Shown piece by piece: positions 17,692-26,559 of a stretch of 64,000 nucleotides of DNA. A program made the position numbers and the translations under genes. The stretch's first letter is position 1; each line of letters begins with the position of its first letter. Below the pieces are notes generated by a model, which saw only the letters and a list, made by a program, of their open reading frames with translations, had not been told where the DNA came from and made no database searches. The stretch is from Devosia sp. SL43 (lineage in GTDB: Bacteria > Pseudomonadota > Alphaproteobacteria > Rhizobiales > Devosiaceae), in assembly GCF_021729885.1 (NCBI RefSeq), contig NZ_CP063401.1, positions 1,674,001 to 1,738,000 on the forward strand, written 5' to 3'.

Positions 17692-18564
17692 TTAAGCCGC
17701 GCTGCGCGCCGCTTCCCGCACTGCGTCCTGAACCTTCTCGAAGGCGCGAACCTCGATCTGGCGGATGCGCTCGCGGCTGACATCATACTGCTGCGCCAGC
17801 TCTTCCAGCGTTGCCGGATTTTCCTGCAGGCGGCGGGCATGGAAGATCGCCTTTTCGCGCTCGTTGAGCACGGTCATGGCATTGTTCAGCAGGCCCATGC
17901 GCTCGGAATATTCCTCGCTCTCGCCCAGCGTGGTTTCCTGGCTCGGGGTATCGTCCACCAGCCAGTCCTGCCACTCCGACGCGCCCTCGTCGGCCCGCAT
18001 CGGCGAATTGAGCGACGCATCGCCCGACAGCCGCGCATTCATCGACACCACATCGGCCTCGGTGACATTCAGCGTCGTCGCGATCTGCGCGATCTGGTCG
18101 GGATGCAGGGAACCGTCATCAAGCGCCGCGATCTGGCCCTTAACCTTGCGCAGGTTGAAGAACAGCCGCTTCTGCGCGGCTGTCGTGCCGATCTTGACCA
18201 GGCTCCACGAGCGCAGGACATATTCCTGTATCGCCGCGCGGATCCACCACATCGCATAAGTAGCCAAGCGGAAGCCCTTTTCAGGCTCGAAGCGCTTGAC
18301 CGCATGCATCAGACCCACATTGCCTTCCGAAATAACTTCCGAGATCGGCAGGCCGTAGCCGCGATACCCCATGGCAATCTTGGCGACGAGGCGGAGATGG
18401 CTGGTGATCAGCTTCTGGGCCGCGCCCGGATCGGCGTGTTCCTTGTAGCGCTTGGCCAGCATGTATTCTTCATCCGGTTCCAGCATCGGGAACTTGCGAA
18501 TTTCCTGGAGGTAGCGGCTAAGGCCACCTTCGGCTGAAAGAACCGGCAAATTTGTCTGGGCCAT
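17692..18564 (-). CDS. rpoH: RNA polymerase heat-shock sigma factor RpoH (sigma-32)
   Basis: 290-residue sigma-70 family factor directing heat-shock genes. Region 2 is complete (LITSHLRLVAKIAMGYRGYG, then GNVGLMHAVKRFEPEKGFRLATYAMWWIRAAI), followed by the RpoH box QKRLFFNLRK (131-140) that identifies the subfamily, and region 4 with the helix-turn-helix TLEELAQQYDVSRERIRQIE. ATG at 18564 has AAAGGGG upstream; a TTG just before it is less likely. The leader contains a CTATAT (18664-18659) that could be a -10, with a weak -35. Many Rhizobiales have two RpoH paralogues; only one is here. Confidence 0.94.
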   Translation of the reverse strand: MAQTNLPVLSAEGGLSRYLQEIRKFPMLEPDEEYMLAKRYKEHADPGAAQKLITSHLRLVAKIAMGYRGYGLPISEVISEGNVGLMHAVKRFEPEKGFRLATYAMWWIRAAIQEYVLRSWSLVKIGTTAAQKRLFFNLRKVKGQIAALDDGSLHPDQIAQIATTLNVTEADVVSMNARLSGDASLNSPMRADEGASEWQDWLVDDTPSQETTLGESEEYSERMGLLNNAMTVLNEREKAIFHARRLQENPATLEELAQQYDVSRERIRQIEVRAFEKVQDAVREAARSAA

Positions 18565-18734
18565 CAACGCACCCCTTTCTTGCTCCCCCGCATTCCGCGG
18601 GCGGAATCTCCCCGTCTACCTATGCCCGCGAACGGCCCATCGGTAGACTACGATGGATATATAGTCGGCAGTTTGGCGAATGTAAGAGGACCAACCCTTA
18701 CAAATGCGCAAGGTTGGCAATGGTTCCGAACTGA

Positions 18735-19763
18735 CTACCGCGCAAACGCCTTGTTGAAATCTCCAAGCGCCTCTTCCAGCGCCTGCAGGTCCTCAGGCAA
18801 TGGCGCCTCGAAGAACATCTCCTCGCCCGTCACAGGGTGCTCGAACCCCAGTTCAGCCGCATGCAGAGCCTGCCGTCCCAACGCCTGGATCGGTCCGGCA
18901 ACCTCCGGCGGCAGCCGGTTGATCTTGGTGGCATAGCCCGAAGCATAGACCGTATCGGCGACCAACGGATGACCGATATGGGCCATATGCACGCGGATCT
19001 GATGCGTGCGCCCGGTCTCAAGCTGGCACTGCACCCGCGTAATGTCCCAGCCCTCGTCGCCAAAACGCGCCTCGACGGCGTAATGGGTAATCGCCTCGCG
19101 CCCATCCTTGCGGACGGTCTGCTTGAGCCGGTTGTTCTGGTCGCGGCCCAGCGGCGCCACCACCGTTCCCTTAGCCGTCTCGGTCGTGCCCCAGACAAAG
19201 GCGATGTACGCCCGATGCAGCGGCCCGGTGCGACCATGATCGGCAAACTGCGCCGACAGATGCTTATGCGCCGTCTCCGTCTTCGCCGCCACCATCACGC
19301 CAGACGTATCCCGGTCCAGCCGATGCACGATCCCCGGGCGCTTGACGCCGCCAATACCCTGCAGACTGTCGCCGCAATGGAACAGCAGCGCATTGACCAG
19401 CGTCCCGTCGGGCGAGCCCGGCGCCGGATGCACCACCATGCCGACTGGCTTGTTGACCACGATCAACTGGTCGTCCTCGAACAGGATATCGAGCGGGATA
19501 TCTTCCGGATGCGGTTCGGCATCTTCGGGGGGTGGGGCAAGAAGGACGATTGTCTCGCCCACACTAAGCCGGTAATTGGGCTCGCTGACGGTCCTGCCGT
19601 TGATGCTGACCGCGCCTTCGAGGATCAAATCCTTGATCCGGCTGCGGCTCAGCACGCTGTGCACCCTGGCCAGCACGGCATCGAGCCGCCCGCCGGCCAT
19701 GTCGGCATCGACCACGACTTCGACTTCGTCGCCCTCGAACTCCAGTGAGCTATCTTCGGTCAT
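18735..19763 (-). CDS. RluD-family 23S rRNA pseudouridine synthase
   Basis: 342-residue RluA/RluD family enzyme that isomerises uridines in 23S rRNA. It has an N-terminal S4 RNA-binding domain (about 25-75, LSRSRIKDLILEGAVSINGR), then the catalytic domain with HRLDRDTSG; the Asp at 150 is the expected nucleophile. The C-terminal motif GRTHQIRVH is also present. The domain order suggests RluD (helix 69 sites) but subfamily is not certain. ATG at 19763 has AGGA 9 bases upstream. Its start codon overlaps the divergent gene's ATG in a CATG palindrome. Confidence 0.9.
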   Translation of the reverse strand: MTEDSSLEFEGDEVEVVVDADMAGGRLDAVLARVHSVLSRSRIKDLILEGAVSINGRTVSEPNYRLSVGETIVLLAPPPEDAEPHPEDIPLDILFEDDQLIVVNKPVGMVVHPAPGSPDGTLVNALLFHCGDSLQGIGGVKRPGIVHRLDRDTSGVMVAAKTETAHKHLSAQFADHGRTGPLHRAYIAFVWGTTETAKGTVVAPLGRDQNNRLKQTVRKDGREAITHYAVEARFGDEGWDITRVQCQLETGRTHQIRVHMAHIGHPLVADTVYASGYATKINRLPPEVAGPIQALGRQALHAAELGFEHPVTGEEMFFEAPLPEDLQALEEALGDFNKAFAR

Positions 19764-20115
19764 GAGCAATCCTAACGAAACTGGTGCAGCCGAACAAAAG
19801 CCGGATGCGCCACTGACGCCCGAAGCCATTGCCATGCTGGGAAAGGCCCGCCGTTCGTTCGGTATCTCGATCGGCATCCTGTTGCTGGGCTTTATGGCGA
19901 TTGGCATCGCCCTTGTCTATCGCGTGATGCGAGACGCCCCACCACCGGCCGTCGCGGAGACTGTCACCGTTCCTGCGGGAGCCGAGGTGGTATCGGCCGT
20001 GGTCAGCGAAGGCGCGATCAACGTCACCTATACGATCAATGGCGTGACGACACTGGCACTGTTCGATCAGACGACGGGTGAATTGACGCGCAGCGTGGTG
20101 ATCGGGGAGGAGTAG
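19762..20115 (+). CDS. Small single-pass membrane protein (DUF6476-like)
   Basis: 117 residues. A soluble Pro/Glu-rich N-terminus, one membrane helix (about 34-54, ISIGILLLGFMAIGIALVY) and a beta-rich domain (about 70-115) with INVTYTINGVTTLALFDQTTGEL. Proteins of this shape next to rluD are common in Hyphomicrobiales and I believe are called DUF6476, but I cannot verify the number. No function known. The ATG at 19762 overlaps the divergent rluD start and lacks a visible Shine-Dalgarno; an alternative is the ATG before LGKARR at about 19834. Confidence 0.7.
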   Translation: MSNPNETGAAEQKPDAPLTPEAIAMLGKARRSFGISIGILLLGFMAIGIALVYRVMRDAPPPAVAETVTVPAGAEVVSAVVSEGAINVTYTINGVTTLALFDQTTGELTRSVVIGEE

Positions 20116-20116
20116 T

Positions 20117-20246
20117 GCCACGCCCTCGTGGTTCGAGGCGCTGAAGAAGCGCACCTCACCATGAGGGCTACTCTGATATTGAGCTAGCAGTAGCCCTCAT
20201 GGTGAGGTGCGAGCCCTTCGCGAGCCTCGAACCACGAGGGCGTGGC
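20117..20246. repeat. Long inverted repeat between convergent genes
   Basis: Arms 20117-20172 and 20189-20246 are about 55 bases long and nearly perfectly complementary (CGCCCTCGTGGTTCGAGG and CCTCACCATGAGGGCTACT blocks). The CATGAGG/GGTTCGAG words are typical of a dispersed alphaproteobacterial intergenic element. It fills the space between two convergent genes and would work as a bidirectional transcription barrier. Confidence 0.85.
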
Positions 20247-20253
20247 GACGAAC

Positions 20254-21426
20254 CTACCGCCCCTGAATTTCCTTCAGCGCCGCCATGCGATCGCTGACCG
20301 AACCGCGCCGCTCACCCGCTGCCTTCACCGGCAACGCATCGCGGCCCTCGCCATCATCAGCAAAGCGCTGCACCCGGTCGAACAGGCTTTCCTCGTCACC
20401 ACGCGCCACCGGCGTTTCGGTATCAACAGCATAGACCAGCCGGCTCACGCTGGCGGCGATGTCGTTGAGCTTCTCGCGCAGATAGGCTTCCTCGATCCGC
20501 TCGCTGTCCCAGTCGGCCATGATGGAGCTTTCCACATTGGCCACCTTCTTGCGCAGCGTCTCGACCTCTGCCTCGAGGTTGAGCTTGTCGGCCAGCAATT
20601 GCTCGGCGCGGCCGGTCGCCTTGTCCACCACCTCGCCGCTCTCGGCCAGGATGGCGTTGAGCCGGTTTTCGGCGCTGGCAATGCGGGCTTCAGCCGCAAC
20701 GAGATTCTCGGCCGCCGCCGCTTTCTTGTCATCCTTGCCGGCCAACGCCTCGCGCATTTGCGCGATGGCGGCAGTCGCATCGACGCTGCGACGGTCGGAC
20801 TTTTCCAGCCGTTCGATCAGGCTATGGGCCTGATCCTCGAGGAATTTGGCCCGCTTGCGCTCGATGGCCAGCGCCGTGGTCAGACGATCGATATCCTCTT
20901 CATAATCCCCCGACAGCATATTGCCGTCGAGGTCGGTGCCTTTGGGCAGGCCGCCGCGCATCGTGTCGCGCAGCGTTGCGATCTCGCCGCTGCGCACATC
21001 CAGCTCGCGGTCGCGCATGCGCAGGCGCTGCGCCAGGTCGGTCCCGTCCCGCTCGAGTTCAAGCACCCGCGCCCGCAAGTCCGCCTCGCGCGCCTCAAGC
21101 TCCTTGACGATAACAAGATGCTGGTCGCGCTCGGTCTTGAGCGCGCCAAGGTCGCTGCGCTTCTGGTTGACGTCACCGAGCTGCTCGGCAAGCCGCTTGC
21201 GCAGCGTCTCAACATTCATCTCCAGCCGACGTGTCGACAGCGCGAACTCGGCGCGCAACTGGTCCTTGTCGGCCCGGAACTCGGCCATGGTGATCGGGGT
21301 CGCCGCCTCGATCCGGCGCTTGGTCAGCCGCACGGCACGCTTCCACACCGCCGGCAGCATGATCAGCGCCACCAGGCCCGCCACCAGCAGGCCGAGCGCG
21401 AAATACATCATGTTCTCGATGAGCAT
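20254..21426 (-). CDS. Membrane-anchored coiled-coil protein
   Basis: 390 residues, family not identified. An N-terminal membrane helix (about 6-27, MYFALGLLVAGLVALIMLP) is followed by basic residues and then an almost continuous charged helical region (about 45-310) rich in Ala, Glu, Arg and Leu heptads, which predicts a long cytosolic coiled coil; the last 60 residues are polar and likely disordered. The layout resembles RmuC-like or septation-associated coiled-coil proteins, but no nuclease motif is visible. ATG at 21426 was selected over 21447 because it begins at the membrane anchor. Single gene. Confidence 0.75.
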   Translation of the reverse strand: MLIENMMYFALGLLVAGLVALIMLPAVWKRAVRLTKRRIEAATPITMAEFRADKDQLRAEFALSTRRLEMNVETLRKRLAEQLGDVNQKRSDLGALKTERDQHLVIVKELEAREADLRARVLELERDGTDLAQRLRMRDRELDVRSGEIATLRDTMRGGLPKGTDLDGNMLSGDYEEDIDRLTTALAIERKRAKFLEDQAHSLIERLEKSDRRSVDATAAIAQMREALAGKDDKKAAAAENLVAAEARIASAENRLNAILAESGEVVDKATGRAEQLLADKLNLEAEVETLRKKVANVESSIMADWDSERIEEAYLREKLNDIAASVSRLVYAVDTETPVARGDEESLFDRVQRFADDGEGRDALPVKAAGERRGSVSDRMAALKEIQGR

Positions 21427-21603
21427 CAGCCGACCTCCGCACCGCACGACAAGACGCGCGCGGACAAACCCTTATCTGGCAGCAACACGGCGCAGCCGCC
21501 ATCTTCGCCACTGGTTAACCCTAACGCGGATGGGGCGTCCAGTCACGACAATGCCGGGGTCTTTGACCCCGGCATTGAGCAGATTCGATCCTGATTGGAA
21601 CGG

Positions 21604-22173
21604 TCAGAAGGGGTTCCAGGTCGGCTCAGGCGTGAACTTAAGATAACCCACATTGATCCCCAGGCGGGCGCCGACACCGGAGCGGATCGGCACCATCACG
21701 ACATTGCCGCGCTTGATCACCGTCATCCCGAAGCCGCCCACCACGTAGGCCGAGCCATCGACACCGGCAAAGCGGCCGAGCACATCCTGAATTTGCGCCA
21801 GATTATAGACCAGCATCATGGTCTTGGAGCCATCGCCACCCACGTCGAAGCCGATGGACGGCCCCTGCCAGTAGACGTTGAACTCGCCGGCATTGCGCGT
21901 GTAGAGAATGCCCTCGCCATAGCGGGCGCCGGCAAACAGCGCACCACCGGCATCTTCACCCAGGATATAACCGTTGGGCAGGCCGAACTGGCTCACCGCC
22001 CGCTCGACCAAAGAGGCCAGCCCCTGCGAGGCGGAGCCGAAGAACTGCTTGCCATTCTCGACCAGATCCTCACCCGAATAGGTATCGCTCAGCGACCCCT
22101 GTGCGAAAGCTGATGGCACCGGTGCCGCGAATGCGGCCAGCATGGCAAGGAGAAGAGCGAGGCGCTTGAACAT
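21604..22173 (-). CDS. eipA: EipA-like envelope integrity protein (DUF1134)
   Basis: Exported protein of 189 residues: signal peptide to about residue 25 (…APVPSAFAQG), then a DUF1134/YSC84-like domain with QFFGSASQGLASLVERAVSQ, GLPNGYILGEDAGGALFAGARYGEG and GPSIGFDVGGDGSK. Brucella EipA, the characterised member, is a periplasmic protein needed for envelope integrity. ATG at 22173 is at the expected signal-peptide start. The gene is monocistronic and divergent from the YHS gene. Symbol given by family similarity. Confidence 0.85.
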   Translation of the reverse strand: MFKRLALLLAMLAAFAAPVPSAFAQGSLSDTYSGEDLVENGKQFFGSASQGLASLVERAVSQFGLPNGYILGEDAGGALFAGARYGEGILYTRNAGEFNVYWQGPSIGFDVGGDGSKTMMLVYNLAQIQDVLGRFAGVDGSAYVVGGFGMTVIKRGNVVMVPIRSGVGARLGINVGYLKFTPEPTWNPF

Positions 22174-22284
22174 CGAAAGATCTCCCGGGCGAAAAGCGGC
22201 ACTGGCAGTTACGAGGACGTTAAGGCTTGGACCGTAACTTTTGTAAGGCAGCCTCGAACATGCTGTGCGCCGATCATTGGTTCG

Positions 22285-22785
22285 ATGATGAAGCAAACCT
22301 CTAAACAAATCTTAACCATGCTCGCCTTTGTTCTGCCGCTATTGGGCACGGTTTCGGCCGCACTCGCCCCGGCACAGGCACAGTCAGTGGTCACGCTCAT
22401 CGTCACCGATCCACTGACCGGCATCGGCCTCTCGGGCACCGACCCGGTGAGCTATTTCACCGAGCCCATCCCCCTTGCCGGTCGCTCCGACCACGAATTC
22501 ATCTGGCAGAATGTACCGTGGTACTTCGCCACCGCTGCCAATCGCGACATCTTCGCGGGCAATCCCGATATCTATGCGCCGCAGTTCGGCGGCCACGATG
22601 CCATGGGCGTGGCACGCGGTTTTGTCTCCGATAGCGACCCGCGCATCTACGCCGTGTTCAAGCAGCGGCTCTACATGTTCTATTCCGCCGCCAACCGCGA
22701 AGCCTTCCTGCTGGCGCCCGATGCCGCCGGGCGTGCCGCCGAGGAACGCTGGCCCGAGCTGGCCAAGAACCTGTCGATCAACTGA
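22285..22785 (+). CDS. Secreted YHS-domain protein
   Basis: 166 residues with a signal peptide (about 1-33) and a YHS domain starting at GLSGTDPVSYF (about 48-58) and ending around YMFYSAANREAFLLAPD. YHS domains are small folds linked to metal or heme-related proteins; periplasmic YHS proteins of this type have no assigned role. Two consecutive ATGs (22285 and 22288) are possible starts. Confidence 0.85.
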   Translation: MMKQTSKQILTMLAFVLPLLGTVSAALAPAQAQSVVTLIVTDPLTGIGLSGTDPVSYFTEPIPLAGRSDHEFIWQNVPWYFATAANRDIFAGNPDIYAPQFGGHDAMGVARGFVSDSDPRIYAVFKQRLYMFYSAANREAFLLAPDAAGRAAEERWPELAKNLSIN

Positions 22786-22981
22786 CCATCACGACCTGAC
22801 GCCGTTCGGTGAAATCCGGCAACAACCGGCTCTCGAAACCTGCAATTCGAGCATGGCCGCATCGTGCTCGTGCGCCTGAGAAAAACATCCATCCAACCGG
22901 TTGAAACCAGCATGCCGCAAGCGCATTTTCCGGGCTAGTCCGGCCCACGGTTATGACGCTGGCCCCAATAAGGAGAAGAAG

Positions 22982-23752
22982 ATGAAACTCTCGAAACTGC
23001 TGCTGGCCGCCGGCCTGTTCGCCAGCCTGGCGACCCCGAGCTTCGCACAGACCGCCCTTGACGCCATCAAGACCGCAGGCGCCATCCGCATCGGCACCGA
23101 AGGCACCTATGCGCCCTTCACCTACCACGACGCCAGCGGCGCTCTGGTCGGTTTCGACGTCGAGATCGGCCAGGCAATCGCCAAGCACTTGGGCGTCGAG
23201 GCGCAGTTCGTCGAAGGCCCTTGGGATGGTCTAATCGCCGGCATCGACGCCAACCGCTACGACGTCGTCATCAACCAGGTCGGCATCAACGCCGACCGCC
23301 AGGCCAAGTACGACTTCTCCGAGCCCTACATCGCCTCCAAGGCCGCCCTGATCGTCCGTGGCGACAATACCGATATCACCAGCTTCGAAAGCCTGGCCGG
23401 CAAGACGTCGGCCCAGTCGCTCACCAGCAATTTCGGCAAGCTCGCCGAAGGCTATGGCGCCGAACTGGTCGGCACCGAAGGCTTCGATCAGTCGATCGCT
23501 CTCGTCATCCAGGGTCGCGCCGACGCCACCATCAATGACAGCCTGTCCTTCTTCGACTTCAAGAAGCAGCAGCCCGATGCCGATGTGAAGGTCGTCGCCA
23601 CCGCCGATGATGCCGACTTCTCCGGCGTATTGCTGGCCAAGGGCAAGCCCGAACTGCTGGCCGCCATCAACGAAGCGCTGACCGCCATCAAGGCCGACGG
23701 CACCTATGCCGAGATTTCGCAGAAATACTTCGGCGAAGACGTCTCGCAGTAA
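22982..23752 (+). CDS. Cystine-type amino-acid ABC transporter substrate-binding protein
   Basis: Periplasmic SBP_bac_3 protein of 256 residues with signal peptide MKLSKLLLAAGLFASLATPSFAQ... (cleavage near 23). It has the family pieces IRIGTEGTYAPFTYHD, LVGFDVEIGQAIAK, VVINQVGINADRQAKYDFSEPY and the terminal ISQKYFGEDVS, closest in style to FliY/TcyJ cystine-binding proteins. AAGGAG lies 6 bases before the ATG at 22982. A terminator-like hairpin after the gene separates it from the permease and ATPase, so the binding protein is probably made in excess. Confidence 0.88.
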   Translation: MKLSKLLLAAGLFASLATPSFAQTALDAIKTAGAIRIGTEGTYAPFTYHDASGALVGFDVEIGQAIAKHLGVEAQFVEGPWDGLIAGIDANRYDVVINQVGINADRQAKYDFSEPYIASKAALIVRGDNTDITSFESLAGKTSAQSLTSNFGKLAEGYGAELVGTEGFDQSIALVIQGRADATINDSLSFFDFKKQQPDADVKVVATADDADFSGVLLAKGKPELLAAINEALTAIKADGTYAEISQKYFGEDVSQ

Positions 23753-23777
23753 CCGCGTCCAACGCATAATACTGGAA

Positions 23778-23807
23778 GGACCGGCAGGTAAACTGGCGGT
23801 CCTTTTT
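23778..23807 (+). terminator. Intra-operon terminator/attenuator
   Basis: Ten-base stem (23778-23787 with 23793-23802, one mismatch), five-base loop and TTTTT, ending just before the permease start. It likely lowers expression of the permease and ATPase relative to the binding protein. Confidence 0.75.
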
Positions 23808-23808
23808 C

Positions 23809-24531
23809 ATGGCGGACCTGCCGATGCTTATACCATCCTGGCTTTTCGAGATGCCACGCTGGCTCTCCCTGATGCTGGACTCTCTGCCGTCCCTGCTCTG
23901 GGCATGCCTGCAGTTCACCGTGCCGCTGACCCTGCTGTCCTTCGCACTCGGGCTCGGCGTCGGCTTTCTCGCGGCGGTTACCCGCCTCTTTGGCCCCTGG
24001 CCACTATCGGCCTTTGTGCGCTTCTATGTCTGGATCATCCGCGGCACGCCGCTGCTGGTGCAGCTCTTCCTGATCTTTTATGGCCTGCCCAGCGTCGGCA
24101 TCGTGCTCGATGCTTTCCCAGCCGCGCTGATCGGCTTCACGCTCAATGTCGGCGCCTATACGTCCGAAATCATCCGCGCCGTGCTGCTCGCCGTGCCCAA
24201 GGGCCAGTGGGAAGCCGCCTATTCCATTGGCATGACCTGGCCGCAGGCCATGCGCCGCACCATCCTGCCCCAGGCCACGCGCATCGCCGTGCCGCCGCTG
24301 TCCAACACCTTCATTTCGCTGGTCAAGGACACCTCCCTCGCGGCAGCCATCACCGTGCCCGAACTGTTCCGCGCCGGCCAGCGCATCGTCGCCACCACCT
24401 ACGAGCCTCTGATCCTCTATGTCGAGGTCGCGCTGATTTACCTCGTCGTCAGCTCGGTCCTGTCGAGCCTGCAGGCCCGCGTCGAAAGGCGCTTCTCCCG
24501 CTATGGCGGCTATATCGAGGCTGCGTCATGA
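23809..24531 (+). CDS. Cystine-type amino-acid ABC transporter permease
   Basis: 240-residue inner-membrane permease of the HisM/TcyL type with about five helices. The EAA-loop coupling region is present as AVPKGQWEAAYSIGMTWPQAMRRTILPQA (about 128-156), preceded by YTSEIIRA. The ATG at 23809 directly follows the attenuator T-run and has no good ribosome-binding site; ATGs at 23824 and 23851 are alternatives, the latter aligning best with TcyL. The ATPase gene overlaps its stop by ATGA. Confidence 0.9.
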   Translation: MADLPMLIPSWLFEMPRWLSLMLDSLPSLLWACLQFTVPLTLLSFALGLGVGFLAAVTRLFGPWPLSAFVRFYVWIIRGTPLLVQLFLIFYGLPSVGIVLDAFPAALIGFTLNVGAYTSEIIRAVLLAVPKGQWEAAYSIGMTWPQAMRRTILPQATRIAVPPLSNTFISLVKDTSLAAAITVPELFRAGQRIVATTYEPLILYVEVALIYLVVSSVLSSLQARVERRFSRYGGYIEAAS

Positions 24532-25292
24532 TCACGCTGAACCACATCCACAAAAGCTTCGGCGACAATCACGTCCTCAAGGGGGTCAGCATCGAAGTGC
24601 CAGAAGGCGGCGTCACCGCCCTGATTGGCGCCTCGGGCAGCGGCAAGAGCACGTTGCTGCGCTGCGTCAACCTGCTCGAAATGCCGCAATCGGGCGATGT
24701 CCGCATCGACGATACCGCCGTGCACTTTGCCCCCGGCAGGAAGATAAGCCGTGACGCCATCCTGGCGCTGCGCCGCAAGACCGGCATGGTGTTCCAGAAC
24801 TTCCAGCTCTTTCCCCATTTGACCGCGCTGGAAAATGTCATGGAAGGGCCGCTCACCGTCCTCAAATGGCCAAGAGAGAAGGTCCGGGCCCGCGCTCTCG
24901 AACTCCTCGACAAGGTCGGCATGACCGCCAAGGCCGACGCCTGGCCATCAAGCCTATCGGGCGGCCAGCAGCAGCGCGTCGCCATCGCCCGGGCACTCGC
25001 TCCGGCCCCAAAGGTCCTGCTGTGCGACGAGCCCACTTCGGCCCTCGACCCGCAACTGGCCACCGAAGTGGTCGAAGTGCTGGCCCAGCTCGCTCGCGAT
25101 GGCACCACCATGCTGATGGCAACGCATGACCTGCGCCTCGCCGCCCGGATCGCCACCAATGTGGTGTTTCTCGAAGGTGGTGACGTGGTGGAAGCCGGCC
25201 CGGCGTCCGCGGTATTCGGCAAGCCGGTCGACGACCGCACACGCCGCTTCATCTCGACGCTCACGGCACAGACAGCCCCGCTGCCGGTCTAG
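24528..25292 (+). CDS. Amino-acid ABC transporter ATP-binding protein
   Basis: 254-residue ATPase energising the preceding permease. Walker A GASGSGKST (about 34-42), Q-loop in MVFQNFQLFPHLT, signature LSGGQQQR, Walker B VLLCDEPTSALDP and the switch His in ATHD are all present. Start ATG overlaps the permease stop (ATGA), showing coupled translation; a long in-frame upstream extension lies inside the permease and is not real. Confidence 0.93.
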   Translation: MITLNHIHKSFGDNHVLKGVSIEVPEGGVTALIGASGSGKSTLLRCVNLLEMPQSGDVRIDDTAVHFAPGRKISRDAILALRRKTGMVFQNFQLFPHLTALENVMEGPLTVLKWPREKVRARALELLDKVGMTAKADAWPSSLSGGQQQRVAIARALAPAPKVLLCDEPTSALDPQLATEVVEVLAQLARDGTTMLMATHDLRLAARIATNVVFLEGGDVVEAGPASAVFGKPVDDRTRRFISTLTAQTAPLPV

Positions 25293-25398
25293 CAGGCCGG
25301 CAGCGGCTTCGTGCCATGCGCCAAATAGTGATCCACATTTAACCACCAGCCTCTAATGTCGGCAGCAGTGATTCTTGCTGCCCTACGGAGACTTCGAC

Positions 25399-26079
25399 AT
25401 GGCCGATATCATCGAGCTCAAGGCAACCGACCTCGCGGCCATGCTGTGCAGCCGGGTCTGCCATGACCTGATCAACCCCATCGGCGCGATCGGCAATGGG
25501 CTCGAAGTGCTGGGCGATCCCAACCAGACCGACATGGCCGAAGGCGCTCGCGACCTCATTGCCAACGCTGCCAAGCAGAGCCGGGCCAAGCTCGAGTTCG
25601 CCCGCCTTGCCTATGGCGCTTCCTCGACCTCGGGCACCGATATCGACACCCGCGAATGCGAGCGCGTCGCCCGCATCCAGTTCGAGATCGAAAAGGCCGA
25701 CCTCGAATGGAACGTTCCGCTGATCCTTTTGCCCAAGCACAAGGCCAAGCTGTTCATGAACCTGCTGCTGATCGCTGCCATGTCAGTACCGCGCGGTGGT
25801 CAGGTCACCGCCTCGATCACCGGTGATGCCGGCAATGAGAAGTTCGAGTTCACCTCCAAGAGCGACCCGGAAAAGCGCCAGAAGACCCTGATCCCATCCG
25901 GCGCCGTCGGTTTGCTCGCCGGCACGCCCGACGAAGGCTTCGTCGATGCGCGGGGCATTCAGCCGTTCTACACGGGCCTGCTTGCCCGCATGACCGACAT
26001 GGAAATCACCATCGGCATCGAGAACGAGATGTTCTTCCTAACGGCCATCCCAAAGCCGGCGGTTACCGCAGAAGTGTAG
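25399..26079 (+). CDS. chpT: Histidine phosphotransferase ChpT
   Basis: 226-residue phosphotransferase that carries phosphate from the CckA hybrid kinase to CtrA and CpdR. The phosphorylated His is in VCHDLINPIGAIGNGLEVL (His22), the HDLxNP hallmark. The C-terminal half is a degenerate Bergerat-like ATPase fold (about 95-215) without intact ATP-binding boxes, as in the family. ATG at 25399 has GGAG 9 bases upstream; an in-frame ATG at 25375 is less likely. A CheY-like gene follows 104 bases later and ctrA lies about 4 kb downstream. Confidence 0.93.
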   Translation: MADIIELKATDLAAMLCSRVCHDLINPIGAIGNGLEVLGDPNQTDMAEGARDLIANAAKQSRAKLEFARLAYGASSTSGTDIDTRECERVARIQFEIEKADLEWNVPLILLPKHKAKLFMNLLLIAAMSVPRGGQVTASITGDAGNEKFEFTSKSDPEKRQKTLIPSGAVGLLAGTPDEGFVDARGIQPFYTGLLARMTDMEITIGIENEMFFLTAIPKPAVTAEV

Positions 26080-26183
26080 CCTCTGCTCTTGGCGGCGCCA
26101 AACGTCAGCATATTGCTAACCAATCTGTAGGATGTGAGCCTTAAGATCGAATGGAGCGTTAGTCTCTGCGGGGCCCATCCGAA

Positions 26184-26549
26184 ATGAAATCCTGCCTGAT
26201 CGTCGACGATTCCAGCGTCGTGCGCAAAGTGGCGCGCCGCATCCTCGAAGACATGGATTTCATCGTCGAAGAAGCCGAGGACGGACAGGAAGCCTTCGAC
26301 AAGTGCCGCCAGGAAATGCCTGACGCCATTCTGCTTGACTGGAGCATGCCAATCCTGACCGGGCTGGATTTCCTAAAGCTTTTAAGGGGTTACGTCGGCG
26401 GTGAGAAACCGCACGTGGTCTACTGCACCGTCGAAAACGACATCGGCGCCATCGCCATGGCCCTCAAGGCCGGCGCCAGCGACTACATGATGAAACCCTT
26501 CGACCGCGCCATCCTCGAAGCCAAGTTCGAAATGGATATGGCTGCCTGA
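26184..26549 (+). CDS. Single-domain response regulator (CheY-like)
   Basis: 121-residue receiver with no output domain. Acidic pocket DD at 8-9, phospho-acceptor Asp52 (LLDWSMP), conserved Thr in VYCTVEND and Lys in MMKPFD. The sequence MKSCLIVDDSSVVRKVARRIL and the location after chpT match a conserved Rhizobiales regulator; it could act in chemotaxis or in the CckA-ChpT network. It is not DivK or CpdR by sequence. Start ATG at 26184; Shine-Dalgarno is weak. Confidence 0.88.
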   Translation: MKSCLIVDDSSVVRKVARRILEDMDFIVEEAEDGQEAFDKCRQEMPDAILLDWSMPILTGLDFLKLLRGYVGGEKPHVVYCTVENDIGAIAMALKAGASDYMMKPFDRAILEAKFEMDMAA

Positions 26550-26559
26550 ATCGGGCCGC

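Noticed and set aside
23706..24527. In-frame 5' extension of the amino-acid ABC ATPase
   Set aside because: It lies inside the permease gene in another frame; the ATG at 24528 with ATGA overlap is the real start.
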